From Ectobacillus polymachus (GTDB taxonomy: Bacteria; Bacillota; Bacilli; Bacillales; Bacillaceae_G), in contig NZ_JBLREB010000004.1 of the NCBI RefSeq assembly GCF_048159605.1, positions 161,958-225,957 of the forward strand: a stretch of DNA of 64,000 bases, in the 5' to 3' direction. Shown here in pieces: positions 44,228-52,622 of this stretch. The position numbers and the translations under genes were made by a program. Every line of letters begins with the position of its first letter. Position 1 is the first letter of the stretch. The notes beneath the pieces were generated by a model. The model was not told the DNA's origin. It saw only the letters and a program-made list of their open reading frames with translations, and searched no databases.

Positions 44228-45127
44228 CTACCTTAAAATTATTGATAATGCTTCCTCAAGATGAGGATAAGAAAATGTAAACCCATGCTTACATGCTTTT
44301 TCTGGAATTGCTTGCTGTCCTTCTAAAACAAGTGTGCTCATTTCGCCGAGAACACACTTTAGTATGAAAGATGGAACCGGAATCCAATAGGGTCGTTTCA
44401 TTACTTTACTGATTATTTGTCCAAACTCCTTCATGGTAATTGGTGTAGGTGAGGTTACGTTAATAGGACCTTCAATGTGTTCATTTTCCAATACGAATGC
44501 AATCATACGGGCAGCATCTTGAATATGAATCCATGAAACCCATTGTTTTCCGGACCCAATCGTTCCACCAATGAAGAGACGGTAAGGTAAGGTCATATTT
44601 GGCAATGCCCCTCCGTTACCAAGGACGATTCCAAATCGAGTAAAAACAGTCCGTATTCCTAGATTTTTTGCATAGCTTGCTTTTGCTTCCCAGCTTTGGA
44701 CAGTTGTTGCAAGAAAGTCGTTGCCTGAACGGCTATTTTCGGTAAATGTTTCAGTTAAAGATGTACCATAATACCCGATGGCACTTGCGTTTATAAATAC
44801 ACGCGGTCGTTTTTTTAGTTTTGCAAGCTGTCTTAACAATCCATCGGTTGTATTCACGCGACTGCTTACAATTTGTGCTTTCTTCGTTTTTGTCCAGCGC
44901 CCGCTATTAATAGGTTCTCCAGCTAAATTAATAACAGCATCAATAGAAGAAATAGGAAGTTCTTCGTCAGTTGCTTGCCATTTCATATAGTATATATTAG
45001 ATTGCGTAGATGCTCTACTACTTCTTGTTAGGATGTATACTGTATGTCCCTTGCTTGCCAATAGAGAGCAAATGGCTTTTCCGATGAAACCTGTACCTCC
45101 AGTAATAATGATGTTAATAACTACCAC
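44228..45127 (-). CDS. yfhF: TIGR01777-family NAD(P)-dependent epimerase-like protein YfhF
   Basis: 299 residues. Extended SDR: N-terminal IIITGGTGFIGKAICSLLASKGH nucleotide site, NLAGEPINSGRWTKTKK, INASAIGYYGTS (catalytic Y region) and the C-terminal DUF1731 block (MKRPYWIPVPSFILKCVLGEMSTLVLEGQQAIPEK). Family related to SulA/YfcH; substrate unknown. The 5' end is not certain: GTG at 45127 lies almost on GGGAG, and ATT at 45118 would have better spacing. Divergent from recX. Confidence 0.9.
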   Translation of the reverse strand: MVVINIIITGGTGFIGKAICSLLASKGHTVYILTRSSRASTQSNIYYMKWQATDEELPISSIDAVINLAGEPINSGRWTKTKKAQIVSSRVNTTDGLLRQLAKLKKRPRVFINASAIGYYGTSLTETFTENSRSGNDFLATTVQSWEAKASYAKNLGIRTVFTRFGIVLGNGGALPNMTLPYRLFIGGTIGSGKQWVSWIHIQDAARMIAFVLENEHIEGPINVTSPTPITMKEFGQIISKVMKRPYWIPVPSFILKCVLGEMSTLVLEGQQAIPEKACKHGFTFSYPHLEEALSIILR

Positions 45128-45221
45128 TCCCTACTATATATATGTTAAAAACTCGAAAATGGGATACATGTGCTACAATATTTTGTAGGCGAATTAGTAT
45201 TCCAATAAAGAGGTGAATAAA

Positions 45222-46025
45222 ATGGCTGTCATTACAAAAATGCAAGTTCAAAAGGCTTCGAAGGAACGATACAACATTTACATAGATAAAGGCTACGGTG
45301 AGGAATACGGGTTTAGCGTGGACGAGAGCACACTTGCAAAGCATGGTCTTCGAAAGGGAATGGAAATAGATGAGCTAGAGCTCGCTGATATTCTTTATGA
45401 TGAGGAAGTACGCCAATGTTATTTAAAAGCAATTGTCTTCTTGTCCTATCAAATGCGAACAAAGCAGGAGATAGAAGAGCATTTGAGCAAAAAAGACTAC
45501 GGCGTAGCAGTAATACAGGAAGCGATACATAAGCTTATACAAGCAGGATATGTGAATGATCAAGAATATGCCATTGCCTATGTTCGAACGCAATATAATG
45601 TTGGAAGTAAGGGGCCAATTATTATTCGCCGTGAATTAATGGGGAAAGGTATTCCGCAAGATGTAGTTATTTCAAGTTTACATGAATACACGGAAGATAA
45701 GCAAATTACAAATGCGATTCAGCTTTGCGAAAAAAAACGGAAAACATTAAAAAACCTATCTGCATTTCAGTTGAAGAAAAAACTTGAAGAAATGCTAATG
45801 CGTAAAGGCTATCCATCTTCCATTATTGCAATTGCAATGGAAGAGCAAGAGGATCAAGATGCTGATGAAGAATGGACAGCAGCTCTTAAACAAGGCAGCA
45901 AGCTCCATGATAAGTACAAAAAAGATAGGGATACTTATAAAATGAAAATGAAACAAAGCCTATATCGAAAGGGCTTTCAGTTAGAAACAATTGAACGTGT
46001 CATTCAAGAGCTTTCGGAGGAATAA
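45222..46025 (+). CDS. recX: Regulatory protein RecX
   Basis: 267 residues. Modulates RecA filament assembly. Repeats of the three-helix RecX domain (AIVFLSYQMRTKQEIEEHL; IHKLIQAGYVNDQEYAIAYVRTQ; GPIIIRRELMGKGI; and a second set in the C-terminal half) fit the long Bacillus form. The ATG at 45222 follows AAAGAGGTGAATAA; an in-frame GTG at 45213 falls inside that ribosome site. Confidence 0.94.
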   Translation: MAVITKMQVQKASKERYNIYIDKGYGEEYGFSVDESTLAKHGLRKGMEIDELELADILYDEEVRQCYLKAIVFLSYQMRTKQEIEEHLSKKDYGVAVIQEAIHKLIQAGYVNDQEYAIAYVRTQYNVGSKGPIIIRRELMGKGIPQDVVISSLHEYTEDKQITNAIQLCEKKRKTLKNLSAFQLKKKLEEMLMRKGYPSSIIAIAMEEQEDQDADEEWTAALKQGSKLHDKYKKDRDTYKMKMKQSLYRKGFQLETIERVIQELSEE

Positions 46026-46108
46026 CCGTTCATTGTATAGTACAATATGGATATCGCTTAGAATGGAAGAGGCTTTTAATAAACATGATTGTACGGAGGA
46101 ACAAACAA

Positions 46109-46432
46109 ATGGAAAAACGATATAGCGAATGTTCAATTTACGAATTGCAGGAAGAAATGGGTAAGCTGAAAGAACAAGCAGTTAAAGCCCAGCAGATGGG
46201 GATGATAAACGAATACGAAGTGATAATGCGTAAGATGGCGATGGCTAAGGCGTACACGATGGATCCGAATGAATTTAATGTAGGCGGCGTATATGAAATT
46301 ACAGACGAACCAGGCGTTCATTTTACGATTACGTATTTTAAAGGTGTATTTGCTTGGGGTTATCGAGATGGTAAAAAGGATCAAGAAGAACAAGCACTTC
46401 CGATTTCTTTATTAAAAAAACCAGAGAAATAA
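46109..46432 (+). CDS. yfhH: YfhH family protein (DUF1811)
   Basis: 107 residues. MEKRYSECSIYELQEEMGKLKEQAVKAQQMGMINEYEVIMRKMAMAKAYT is a helical N-terminus, then a small SH3-like beta domain (VGGVYEI...FTITYFKGVFAWGYR). Known as YfhH; structure resolved for a relative but function unknown. Start at 46109 behind CGGAGG; an ATG 24 bases upstream precedes the ribosome site. Position after recX matches Bacillus gene order. Confidence 0.92.
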   Translation: MEKRYSECSIYELQEEMGKLKEQAVKAQQMGMINEYEVIMRKMAMAKAYTMDPNEFNVGGVYEITDEPGVHFTITYFKGVFAWGYRDGKKDQEEQALPISLLKKPEK

Positions 46433-46446
46433 TTTCTCTGGTTTTT
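46417..46446 (+). terminator. Terminator of recX-yfhH
   Basis: AAACCAGAGAAAT / ATTTCTCTGGTTT stem overlapping the yfhH stop, with TTT after it; can act on both strands and may end ypzG too. Confidence 0.85.
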
Positions 46447-46453
46447 CAATCCT

Positions 46454-46606
46454 CTAGAATCGGCGTTTTCTCGTTTCTTTTGCCAAAACAATTAAAGCTT
46501 GTGTTTCTTGTGTTTCCCCATTTACTTGGCATTTAGCCCGTTTTGGCCGCGTCCAATTGTGACGAAACAGTTCAGAGCGTGGATCTAATCCATTACGATA
46601 GCTCAT
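46454..46606 (-). CDS. YpzG-like small protein
   Basis: 50 residues, basic. MSYRNGLDPRSELFRHNW followed by TRPKRAKCQVNGETQETQAL and ending KETRKRRF. The AKxQVNGETQxTQ core and basic RKR end resemble Bacillus YpzG, a small protein of spore formers. ATG at 46606 behind GAGGTG. The open frame extends further upstream, but that part runs antisense through sspK and is not likely translated. Function unknown. Confidence 0.72.
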   Translation of the reverse strand: MSYRNGLDPRSELFRHNWTRPKRAKCQVNGETQETQALIVLAKETRKRRF

Positions 46607-46622
46607 TGAATAAGTCACCTCA

Positions 46623-46772
46623 CTAGTCTTTTGCAGCACGCATGCGTTCTTGTGGATGCATAGCAATAGTACCATCAGCTCTTTTAGAAGCATAACGAGC
46701 CTCTGCTCTTGCATGACCATCCATTTTACTATTATTTCTCTTTTCAGAATAGGCTTCTTTACCTTTACCCAA
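46623..46772 (-). CDS. sspK: Small acid-soluble spore protein K
   Basis: 49 residues: GKGKEAYSEKRNNSKMDG, then HARAEARYASKRADGTIA and MHPQERMRAAKD. The A-AEYASKRADGT--THPQERMRAS pattern of SspK is clear, with R for E and IAM for TNT. TTG start at 46772 with AAGGAGG 8 bases ahead. A minor forespore-made protein of the spore core; in B. subtilis sspK is also between yfhH and yfhJ. It lies 16 bases ahead of ypzG and may be cotranscribed. Confidence 0.9.
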   Translation of the reverse strand: MGKGKEAYSEKRNNSKMDGHARAEARYASKRADGTIAMHPQERMRAAKD

Positions 46773-46889
46773 GGAAAGGACCTCCTTAAGTAGAATTGAT
46801 ACAACGATGTATCAACTATAGAATGTGCACAGTAGCGAAGAAATATGTAAGTAAGTGAGTAACAAACTTTACTAAAGGAGTAAAAAGAT

Positions 46890-47156
46890 ATGAATGATAT
46901 TATCGAAAAACTGACGGCTTTGCTTTTAGAAAAGAATAAAAAATTGTCATATGCACAAGGGCGCTCATGGGTTGAACTATTGTGGGGGGATTTCGAAGCT
47001 AGTTATGCACGAGCTGGTATATACAATGGAGCAGAAATGACAGAAAGGGTTGTCAAGACATGGATAGAGAATCACGGTGAACACCTTCATCTGATTATGT
47101 CGAACAACCCTAAGTATAAGCATCTACTAAATCAAGCTGATTATCCGAAGCATTAG
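46890..47156 (+). CDS. yfhJ: YfhJ family protein (WVELL protein)
   Basis: 88 residues. YAQGRSWVELLWGDFEASYARAGI holds the WVELL motif; helical, soluble. Conserved in Bacillus between sspK and yfhP. Function unknown. ATG behind AAAGGAG. Confidence 0.92.
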   Translation: MNDIIEKLTALLLEKNKKLSYAQGRSWVELLWGDFEASYARAGIYNGAEMTERVVKTWIENHGEHLHLIMSNNPKYKHLLNQADYPKH

Positions 47157-47166
47157 TAGTCTTACT

Positions 47167-48147
47167 TCAATCCACTATAATATCGAGTTTTTTTCGTAAT
47201 TTTGCTTCACTGAAAATCCATCCAGTATACGAGCTCATTATGTTTAATTGCTTATCGAGCTGTACGATTGCAACAAACGGATAGTAGTCTTTACTCCGAT
47301 ATCGTAAGTCAATAAATCGGACTTCATAGCAATTCGTAAACTCAAATATATCCCAGCGATAAACGGGAGAAAAGGAAAGAAATGCCGAAATATTTGCATC
47401 CTTTCGTGCTGCTTGCATAATGGCATTATCAGGAAGCGGAACGCGTTCGAATTTGTCAAAAAGCAAGATATTGCCACGATGAATATGTGCTACATAATAA
47501 TATTTCTCTGTTACGATGGCAAGGTGATAATGATAAAACCGCAATGTCGGAGAGATAATAACCTTTTCTACATGATCAAATCGTTTTCTCACGATGTTTT
47601 CAATATGTGTTCTCATCGTAATTCGAACAATATAATAGACAGCCATGATAATATAGGCAGATAATGCCGTCATTCCTTTATCTGTACCAGCGAAAATGAG
47701 TAAGATTGCAATTACATGAATAAAGAAAATAATCGCATCAAATGTATTAATCACACCAAGAGCTAACCAATTCCGTGTAAATGGACGTAGAGCTTGTGTA
47801 CCGTAAGCATTAAATATATCAACAAAAACATGAAGAAATACAGCGATAAATGACCAAATAAAAAGATGAGATAAGGAAGTATCAGGAAAATTCAAATGGA
47901 CAAATATACCGATTAAAAAAGTCCAAAGAAAAATTGCTGGAATCGAATGGGTAATACCACGATGATTACGAATGTACTTAGCGTTATTTCGTAATTTCAA
48001 AATGGTATCAATATCGGGAATATTTGAACCGACAATTGTTGCAAGCATAATTGCTTGCGGCCCTAAACTGTTCTGCCCAATAACTGGATCAATCGTGGCG
48101 AGTCCGCCAAGCGTAATTCCCATTGCTAGATGAGTGGCTGTATCCAC
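47167..48147 (-). CDS. yfhP: YfhP, membrane-bound metal-dependent hydrolase family
   Basis: 326 residues. VDTATHLAMGITLGGLATIDP, IVGSNIPDIDTILKLRNNAKYIRNHRGITHSI and LHVFVDIFNAYGTQALRPF carry the His/Asp pattern of the YdjM/LexA-binding-type membrane hydrolases, with about four hydrophobic segments. C-terminal 120 residues are soluble. Reported in B. subtilis as a negative regulator of YfhQ (mutY)/YfhOP-type genes is not certain; treat function as unknown. GTG start at 48147 behind GGAGG fits the family start; a longer frame to 48189 lacks a site. Confidence 0.88.
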   Translation of the reverse strand: MDTATHLAMGITLGGLATIDPVIGQNSLGPQAIMLATIVGSNIPDIDTILKLRNNAKYIRNHRGITHSIPAIFLWTFLIGIFVHLNFPDTSLSHLFIWSFIAVFLHVFVDIFNAYGTQALRPFTRNWLALGVINTFDAIIFFIHVIAILLIFAGTDKGMTALSAYIIMAVYYIVRITMRTHIENIVRKRFDHVEKVIISPTLRFYHYHLAIVTEKYYYVAHIHRGNILLFDKFERVPLPDNAIMQAARKDANISAFLSFSPVYRWDIFEFTNCYEVRFIDLRYRSKDYYPFVAIVQLDKQLNIMSSYTGWIFSEAKLRKKLDIIVD

Positions 48148-48302
48148 AAAATAACCTCCAATGAATCCATTTTTTCTGTATCTGTGCATCTTTTCTTAAA
48201 ACAGAATATTGCTATATTTTTCATACAGTAAAGATGTATCTACTTTTATTATAATAGTATTTATATGCAAAAACGAATTGTTTTAAGGTAGGGGGAGAAT
48301 TT

Positions 48303-49394
48303 TTGAACGAACATCTTGAATTTCTAAATGAATTTAATAAAGAACAATTTAGCCATGATTTAATTCAATGGTTTAATAAAGAACAAAGAGAATTGCCTTG
48401 GCGAAAAAATAAAGATCCGTATCGGGTATGGGTGTCGGAAATTATGCTGCAGCAAACCCGAGTAGAAGCAGTAAAACCTTATTACAACAATTTCATGGAA
48501 CAGTTTCCTACATTAGAGACACTAGCGAACGCGGACGAAGAGAAGGTGCTCAAAGCGTGGGAAGGACTCGGGTACTACTCGCGTGTTAGAAATTTGCATG
48601 CTGCTGTGAAAGAAGTGCAGGCTAGTTATAGCGGCATCGTACCAAATACGGCTGAAGATATCGGTAAGTTAAAAGGAATTGGACCTTATACGAAGGGAGC
48701 CATTTTAAGTATCGCCTACGATGTACCTGAGCCAGCCGTTGATGGAAATGTAATGCGTGTTATGTCCCGTATTTTATCAATTTGGGAGGATATTGCAAAA
48801 CCGAAGACACGAAAGCTCTTCGAGAATGTGATTCGTGAAGTGATTTCTAAAGAGAATCCTTCTTATTTCAATCAAGGCTTAATGGAACTAGGAGCTCTTA
48901 TTTGTATTCCTAAAAATCCATCCTGTTTGCTATGTCCGGTCCAATCGCATTGCTGCGCTTTTCAAGAAGGAGTTCAGCAGGAGCTTCCTGTAAAAAGTAA
49001 AGCAAAGAATCCGAAGATAGTTCCTATTGCAGCAGGTATATTGGTAACAGAGGATGGAAGATATGTTATACATAGACGTCCAAGTGCAGGCTTGCTTGCT
49101 AATATGTGGGAGTTCCCTAATGTTGAATTGCAAGATGGAATTAGCAGTCCTAGCCAGCAGCTAGTTTATTATTTAAAGGAGCAATTCGGCATCGATATTC
49201 ATATTGCCGAACATGTAACGAATATTTCACATACGTTTTCTCATCGTATATGGGATATTACCGTCTATAAGGGAACAGCCATTGATGTGAAAGAATCAGA
49301 TACATTGCGTGTAATTAATCGAGATGAATTTTCACTCTATACGTTTTCTCAATCTCACAAAAAAATGTACGAGCAGCTTGTATTGTCAGATTAA
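48303..49394 (+). CDS. mutY: A/G-specific adenine glycosylase
   Basis: 363 residues. Removes A opposite 8-oxoguanine. Catalytic Glu46 (VSEIMLQQT) and Asp147 (EPAVDGNVMR), helix-hairpin-helix LKGIGPYTKGAI, 4Fe-4S cluster Cys201-Cys208-Cys211-Cys217, and a C-terminal NUDIX-like 8-oxoG reader domain (about 240-360). TTG start at 48303 with GGGGGAG ahead. Confidence 0.96.
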   Translation: MNEHLEFLNEFNKEQFSHDLIQWFNKEQRELPWRKNKDPYRVWVSEIMLQQTRVEAVKPYYNNFMEQFPTLETLANADEEKVLKAWEGLGYYSRVRNLHAAVKEVQASYSGIVPNTAEDIGKLKGIGPYTKGAILSIAYDVPEPAVDGNVMRVMSRILSIWEDIAKPKTRKLFENVIREVISKENPSYFNQGLMELGALICIPKNPSCLLCPVQSHCCAFQEGVQQELPVKSKAKNPKIVPIAAGILVTEDGRYVIHRRPSAGLLANMWEFPNVELQDGISSPSQQLVYYLKEQFGIDIHIAEHVTNISHTFSHRIWDITVYKGTAIDVKESDTLRVINRDEFSLYTFSQSHKKMYEQLVLSD

Positions 49395-49437
49395 TGGAAA
49401 TAACAGGAGCGTACTTCTTTTAAAAGGAGTGCGCTTT

Positions 49438-49662
49438 TTAATCATAGGAACTGTTCGTTCCTTGTGTCCAATCAGCTTCTTTTCGGTGAAGGCCTCCACG
49501 AGCTTCGATTTCCTTCATAATTTCTTTATATATCGTTTGTCCTTCCGCATTTAAATAAGGCAACATTTGCTGTAATGAATGATGAAAGTATGCTAATTCC
49601 TCTTTATCCCACTTTTGTTTTGAAATCATGGATAGCTTTGTCATATCTCGTCCTACGTACAT
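49438..49662 (-). CDS. yfhS: YfhS family protein
   Basis: 74 residues. MYVGRDMTKLSMISKQKWDK and YLNAEGQTIYKEIMKEIEAR match YfhS, a small soluble Bacillus protein located between mutY and sspE. Linked to sporulation by expression in B. subtilis; mechanism unknown. ATG behind GGAGGAGACA. Confidence 0.9.
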   Translation of the reverse strand: MYVGRDMTKLSMISKQKWDKEELAYFHHSLQQMLPYLNAEGQTIYKEIMKEIEARGGLHRKEADWTQGTNSSYD

Positions 49663-49807
49663 CTCGTGTCTCCTCCTAATAGATACTCTTTATTTATTGT
49701 GTATAAAAAGTATGAATGTTATTCTTTATCCTCATTTCACCTCAATCATTTTTATCGGATATTTAAAAACGGAGTTGGTTACATTATGTTTTGTGGAGGT
49801 GATAATC

Positions 49808-49987
49808 ATGAATAACAAACAACCAAATCAAGCAACCTCTGGTGCTAGCATCCAAAAGATGAATCAACAAAATGCACAATTTGGTACTGAATTCTCTACA
49901 GAAACTGATGTACAACAAGTGAAGGATCTGAATGCAAAGGCTGAAGCGAATAAATCACTAGCTTCAGGAAAATATAAAACTCCCTAG
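49808..49987 (+). CDS. sspE: Gamma-type small acid-soluble spore protein, short form
   Basis: 59 residues, Gln/Asn-rich. QKMNQQNAQFGTEFSTETDVQQVKDLNAKAEANK is one copy of the gamma-SASP repeat with the GPR protease cleavage site in the EFSTE motif. B. subtilis and B. cereus gamma SASPs are 84-95 residues with two repeats; here only one is present. GTGGAGGTGATAATC precedes the ATG. Amino-acid store of the spore core, degraded at germination. Confidence 0.9.
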   Translation: MNNKQPNQATSGASIQKMNQQNAQFGTEFSTETDVQQVKDLNAKAEANKSLASGKYKTP

Positions 49988-49994
49988 GCAATAA

Positions 49995-50033
49995 CGGCAG
50001 AAGCACTCCTTTTTTATAAGGAGTGCTTTTTTA
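49995..50033 (+). terminator. Terminator of sspE
   Basis: AAGCACTCCTT / AAGGAGTGCTT stem followed by TTTTATG. Confidence 0.85.
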
Positions 50034-50154
50034 TGCATTCACCACAAAGTATGCTAAGGTCAGACTTTAGTTTAAAAAATTAATCTTAACAGTTATAATA
50101 GGAGAAAACAATGAAAACAATACAATCCTCTTTGAGACGAAAGAAGGGAGAAAT

Positions 50155-50685
50155 ATGGATATTCCCAAAGAAGGTGAAAGGGTTCAAATACATAGTTATA
50201 AGCACAATGGAAGTATTCATAGAATATGGGAAGAAACGACGATTTTAAAAGCAACAAGCAGAGTTATAATTGGAGCCAATGATCGAACATTTGTAACGGA
50301 ATCAGATGGACGCACATGGGTAACGAGGGAACCGGCTATATGTTATTTTCATGGAAGCCAATGGTTTAATATTATCGGGATGATTAGGCAAGATGGAATT
50401 TATTATTATTGTAATTTAAGTTCTCCATTTGCCTATGATACGGAGGCACTAAAGTATATTGATTATGATCTAGACATTAAGGTGTATCCTGATATGACCT
50501 ATGTTCTGCTAGATGAAGATGAATATGAATTGCACCGGGAACAGATGCAGTATCCCAAAGTCATTGATACGATTCTGAAGCAAAATATGAATATTCTCAT
50601 TCAATGGATTCTTCAAAGAAAAGGTCCCTTTGCCCCAGACTTTGTTGATAGTTGGTACGAACGATATTTAATGTTTAGAGATTAG
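50155..50685 (+). CDS. ygaC: Nucleoside tri-/diphosphatase YgaC (DUF402)
   Basis: 176 residues. DUF402 beta-barrel protein: IHRIWEETTILKATSRVIIGANDRT, YYCNLSSPFAYDTEALKYIDYDLDIKVYPDMTY with the Asp/Glu cluster (DLDIKV, DEDEYELHR) that binds metal and phosphate. Relatives (Ntdp) hydrolyse nucleoside tri- and diphosphates. GAAGGGAG precedes the ATG. Sits between sspE and ygaD as in B. subtilis. Confidence 0.92.
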   Translation: MDIPKEGERVQIHSYKHNGSIHRIWEETTILKATSRVIIGANDRTFVTESDGRTWVTREPAICYFHGSQWFNIIGMIRQDGIYYYCNLSSPFAYDTEALKYIDYDLDIKVYPDMTYVLLDEDEYELHREQMQYPKVIDTILKQNMNILIQWILQRKGPFAPDFVDSWYERYLMFRD

Positions 50686-50688
50686 CTG

Positions 50689-50718
50689 CCTGCTGATGCA
50701 TATTCAGCAGGTTTTCTT
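50689..50718 (+). terminator. Terminator of ygaC
   Basis: CCTGCTGA / TCAGCAGG stem, loop TGCATAT, then TTTTCTTAC. Confidence 0.85.
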
Positions 50719-50808
50719 ACTTGATATGTCTCATGATGGTCTGAGGACTCTTTTTTTTATGGAATCTATGTGGGTGGGCTTCATATCTTTATGAAAGGGG
50801 GAAATGGA

Positions 50809-52563
50809 TTGAACAGTATAAAACGATATTTACAGTTTGTTAAGCCTTATAAATGGAAAATAGCAATAACAATTGTGATTGGACTTATTAAATTTGCGAT
50901 TCCTTTAATTATTCCGTTTTTGTTAAAGTATTTAATTGATGACGTTATTCATAGCAAAGATTCTATTTCTGTGCAAAACAATCATTTATTTATAGCAATT
51001 GGGATTGCTTTATTTATATTCGCAGTTCTTAGACCGCCAATTGAATATTATCGCCAATATTATGCCCAGCAAATCGGAAATTTAGTTTTGTATGATGTAC
51101 GAAAGCATTTATTCGCCCATTTGCAAAAGCTAAGCCTACGTTTTTATTCAAATGCAAAAACCGGAGAAGTAATTTCTCGTGTTATAAACGATGTAGAGCA
51201 GACGAAGGATTTCGTCATTACGGGTTTAATGAACGTATGGCTAGATACAGCAACGATTGTAATTGCAATTGCAGTTATGTTTTCTATGAATATGAAGTTA
51301 ACCTTTATTTCACTACTTGTTTTACCGATTTATATGATTTCCGTAAAGTATTTTTTTGCACGACTGCGTAAATTAACGCGAGCTCGTTCCCAAGCACTTG
51401 CTACTATGCAGGGGTACTTACATGAGCGAATTCAAGGCATACAGGTCACACGGAGCTTTGCTTTAGAAGAATATGAAAAAGAGCAGTTTGCAGGGAAAAA
51501 TGGAGAATTTCTAAATCGAGCCTTGCAGCATACAAACTGGAATGCTAAGACGTTTGCTTCCGTGAATACGTTAACGGATTTAGGGCCTCTTGTTGTCATT
51601 GGGCTAGCAGCCTATTTAGTTATTCAAGGGCAGCTTTCATTAGGGTCGATGGTAGCCTTTGTAGGTTATATGGATAGCTTATATAACCCGCTACGTCGTC
51701 TTGTCAATTCATCGACGACATTGACTCAATCTCTAGCATCTATGGATCGTGTATTTGAGCTTCTAGATAAACCTTATGATGTTGAAAATCGTCCAGATGC
51801 AATCATACGAAACCAAATCGATGGAAAAATTTCAATTGAGGGTATGTCATTTCGGTACAATGAACGTGATCCAGAGGTGTTAAAGCATATCAATTTAACG
51901 ATACAACCTGGTGAAAAAATTGCTCTCGTTGGGCTTAGCGGAGGAGGAAAATCTTCTCTTGTTAGTTTAATCCCGCGTTTTTATGATGTCACAGAGGGTT
52001 CTATTAAAATTGATGACATAGACGTGCGAGATTATGAATTAACCTGTTTACGTGGCCATATTGGGATTGTACTTCAGGATAATATTTTATTTAGTGATAC
52101 GATTCGTTCCAATATTTTATATGGGCGGCCAGAAGCTTCAGAGGAGGAAATGATAGAAGCGGCTAAGGCGGCTCATGCACATGAATTTATTTTAGATTTA
52201 CCGAATGGCTATGACACGATTGTTGGGGAACGCGGAATGAAGCTTTCGGGCGGACAGCGCCAACGAATTGCCATTGCTCGTGTATTTTTGAAAGATCCTT
52301 CTATGCTTATTCTAGATGAAGCAACATCTGCTCTTGATTTGGAAAATGAAAAATATATTCAAGAGGCACTGCAGGAGCTTGCAAAGGATCGGACTGCCAT
52401 TATTATTGCGCATCGTCTGTCTACAATTACGCATGTCGATAAAATTGTGTATATTGCAGATGGAGAAATTAAGGAAATGGGAAACCATGATGACTTGATG
52501 AAAAAGCATGGATATTATTATGAGCTGTATCATATTCAAAATTTAGAATCCGTTTCTCAATAA
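50809..52563 (+). CDS. ygaD: ABC exporter, fused membrane and ATPase domains (YgaD)
   Basis: 584 residues. Six-segment ABC transmembrane domain (about 15-310) with ATPase domain: Walker A GLSGGGKSSL, signature LSGGQRQR, Walker B MLILDEATSALD, H-loop AHRLST. Works as a homodimer; lipid or drug exporter type, substrate unknown. TTG start at 50809 behind AAAGGGGG matches the YgaD N-terminus (SIKRYLQFVKPYKWK); a frame further upstream lacks conserved sequence. Confidence 0.9.
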   Translation: MNSIKRYLQFVKPYKWKIAITIVIGLIKFAIPLIIPFLLKYLIDDVIHSKDSISVQNNHLFIAIGIALFIFAVLRPPIEYYRQYYAQQIGNLVLYDVRKHLFAHLQKLSLRFYSNAKTGEVISRVINDVEQTKDFVITGLMNVWLDTATIVIAIAVMFSMNMKLTFISLLVLPIYMISVKYFFARLRKLTRARSQALATMQGYLHERIQGIQVTRSFALEEYEKEQFAGKNGEFLNRALQHTNWNAKTFASVNTLTDLGPLVVIGLAAYLVIQGQLSLGSMVAFVGYMDSLYNPLRRLVNSSTTLTQSLASMDRVFELLDKPYDVENRPDAIIRNQIDGKISIEGMSFRYNERDPEVLKHINLTIQPGEKIALVGLSGGGKSSLVSLIPRFYDVTEGSIKIDDIDVRDYELTCLRGHIGIVLQDNILFSDTIRSNILYGRPEASEEEMIEAAKAAHAHEFILDLPNGYDTIVGERGMKLSGGQRQRIAIARVFLKDPSMLILDEATSALDLENEKYIQEALQELAKDRTAIIIAHRLSTITHVDKIVYIADGEIKEMGNHDDLMKKHGYYYELYHIQNLESVSQ

Positions 52564-52567
52564 TAGA

Positions 52568-52612
52568 ATTGCAAAAAAAAGAAAACCTGCTACTAGCAGG
52601 TTTTCTTTTTTT
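52568..52612. terminator. Shared terminator of ygaD and glutamate synthase gene
   Basis: AAAGAAAACCTGCTA / TAGCAGGTTTTCTTT perfect stem, with A and T runs on both sides. Confidence 0.9.
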
Positions 52613-52622
52613 GCTTATCTTA

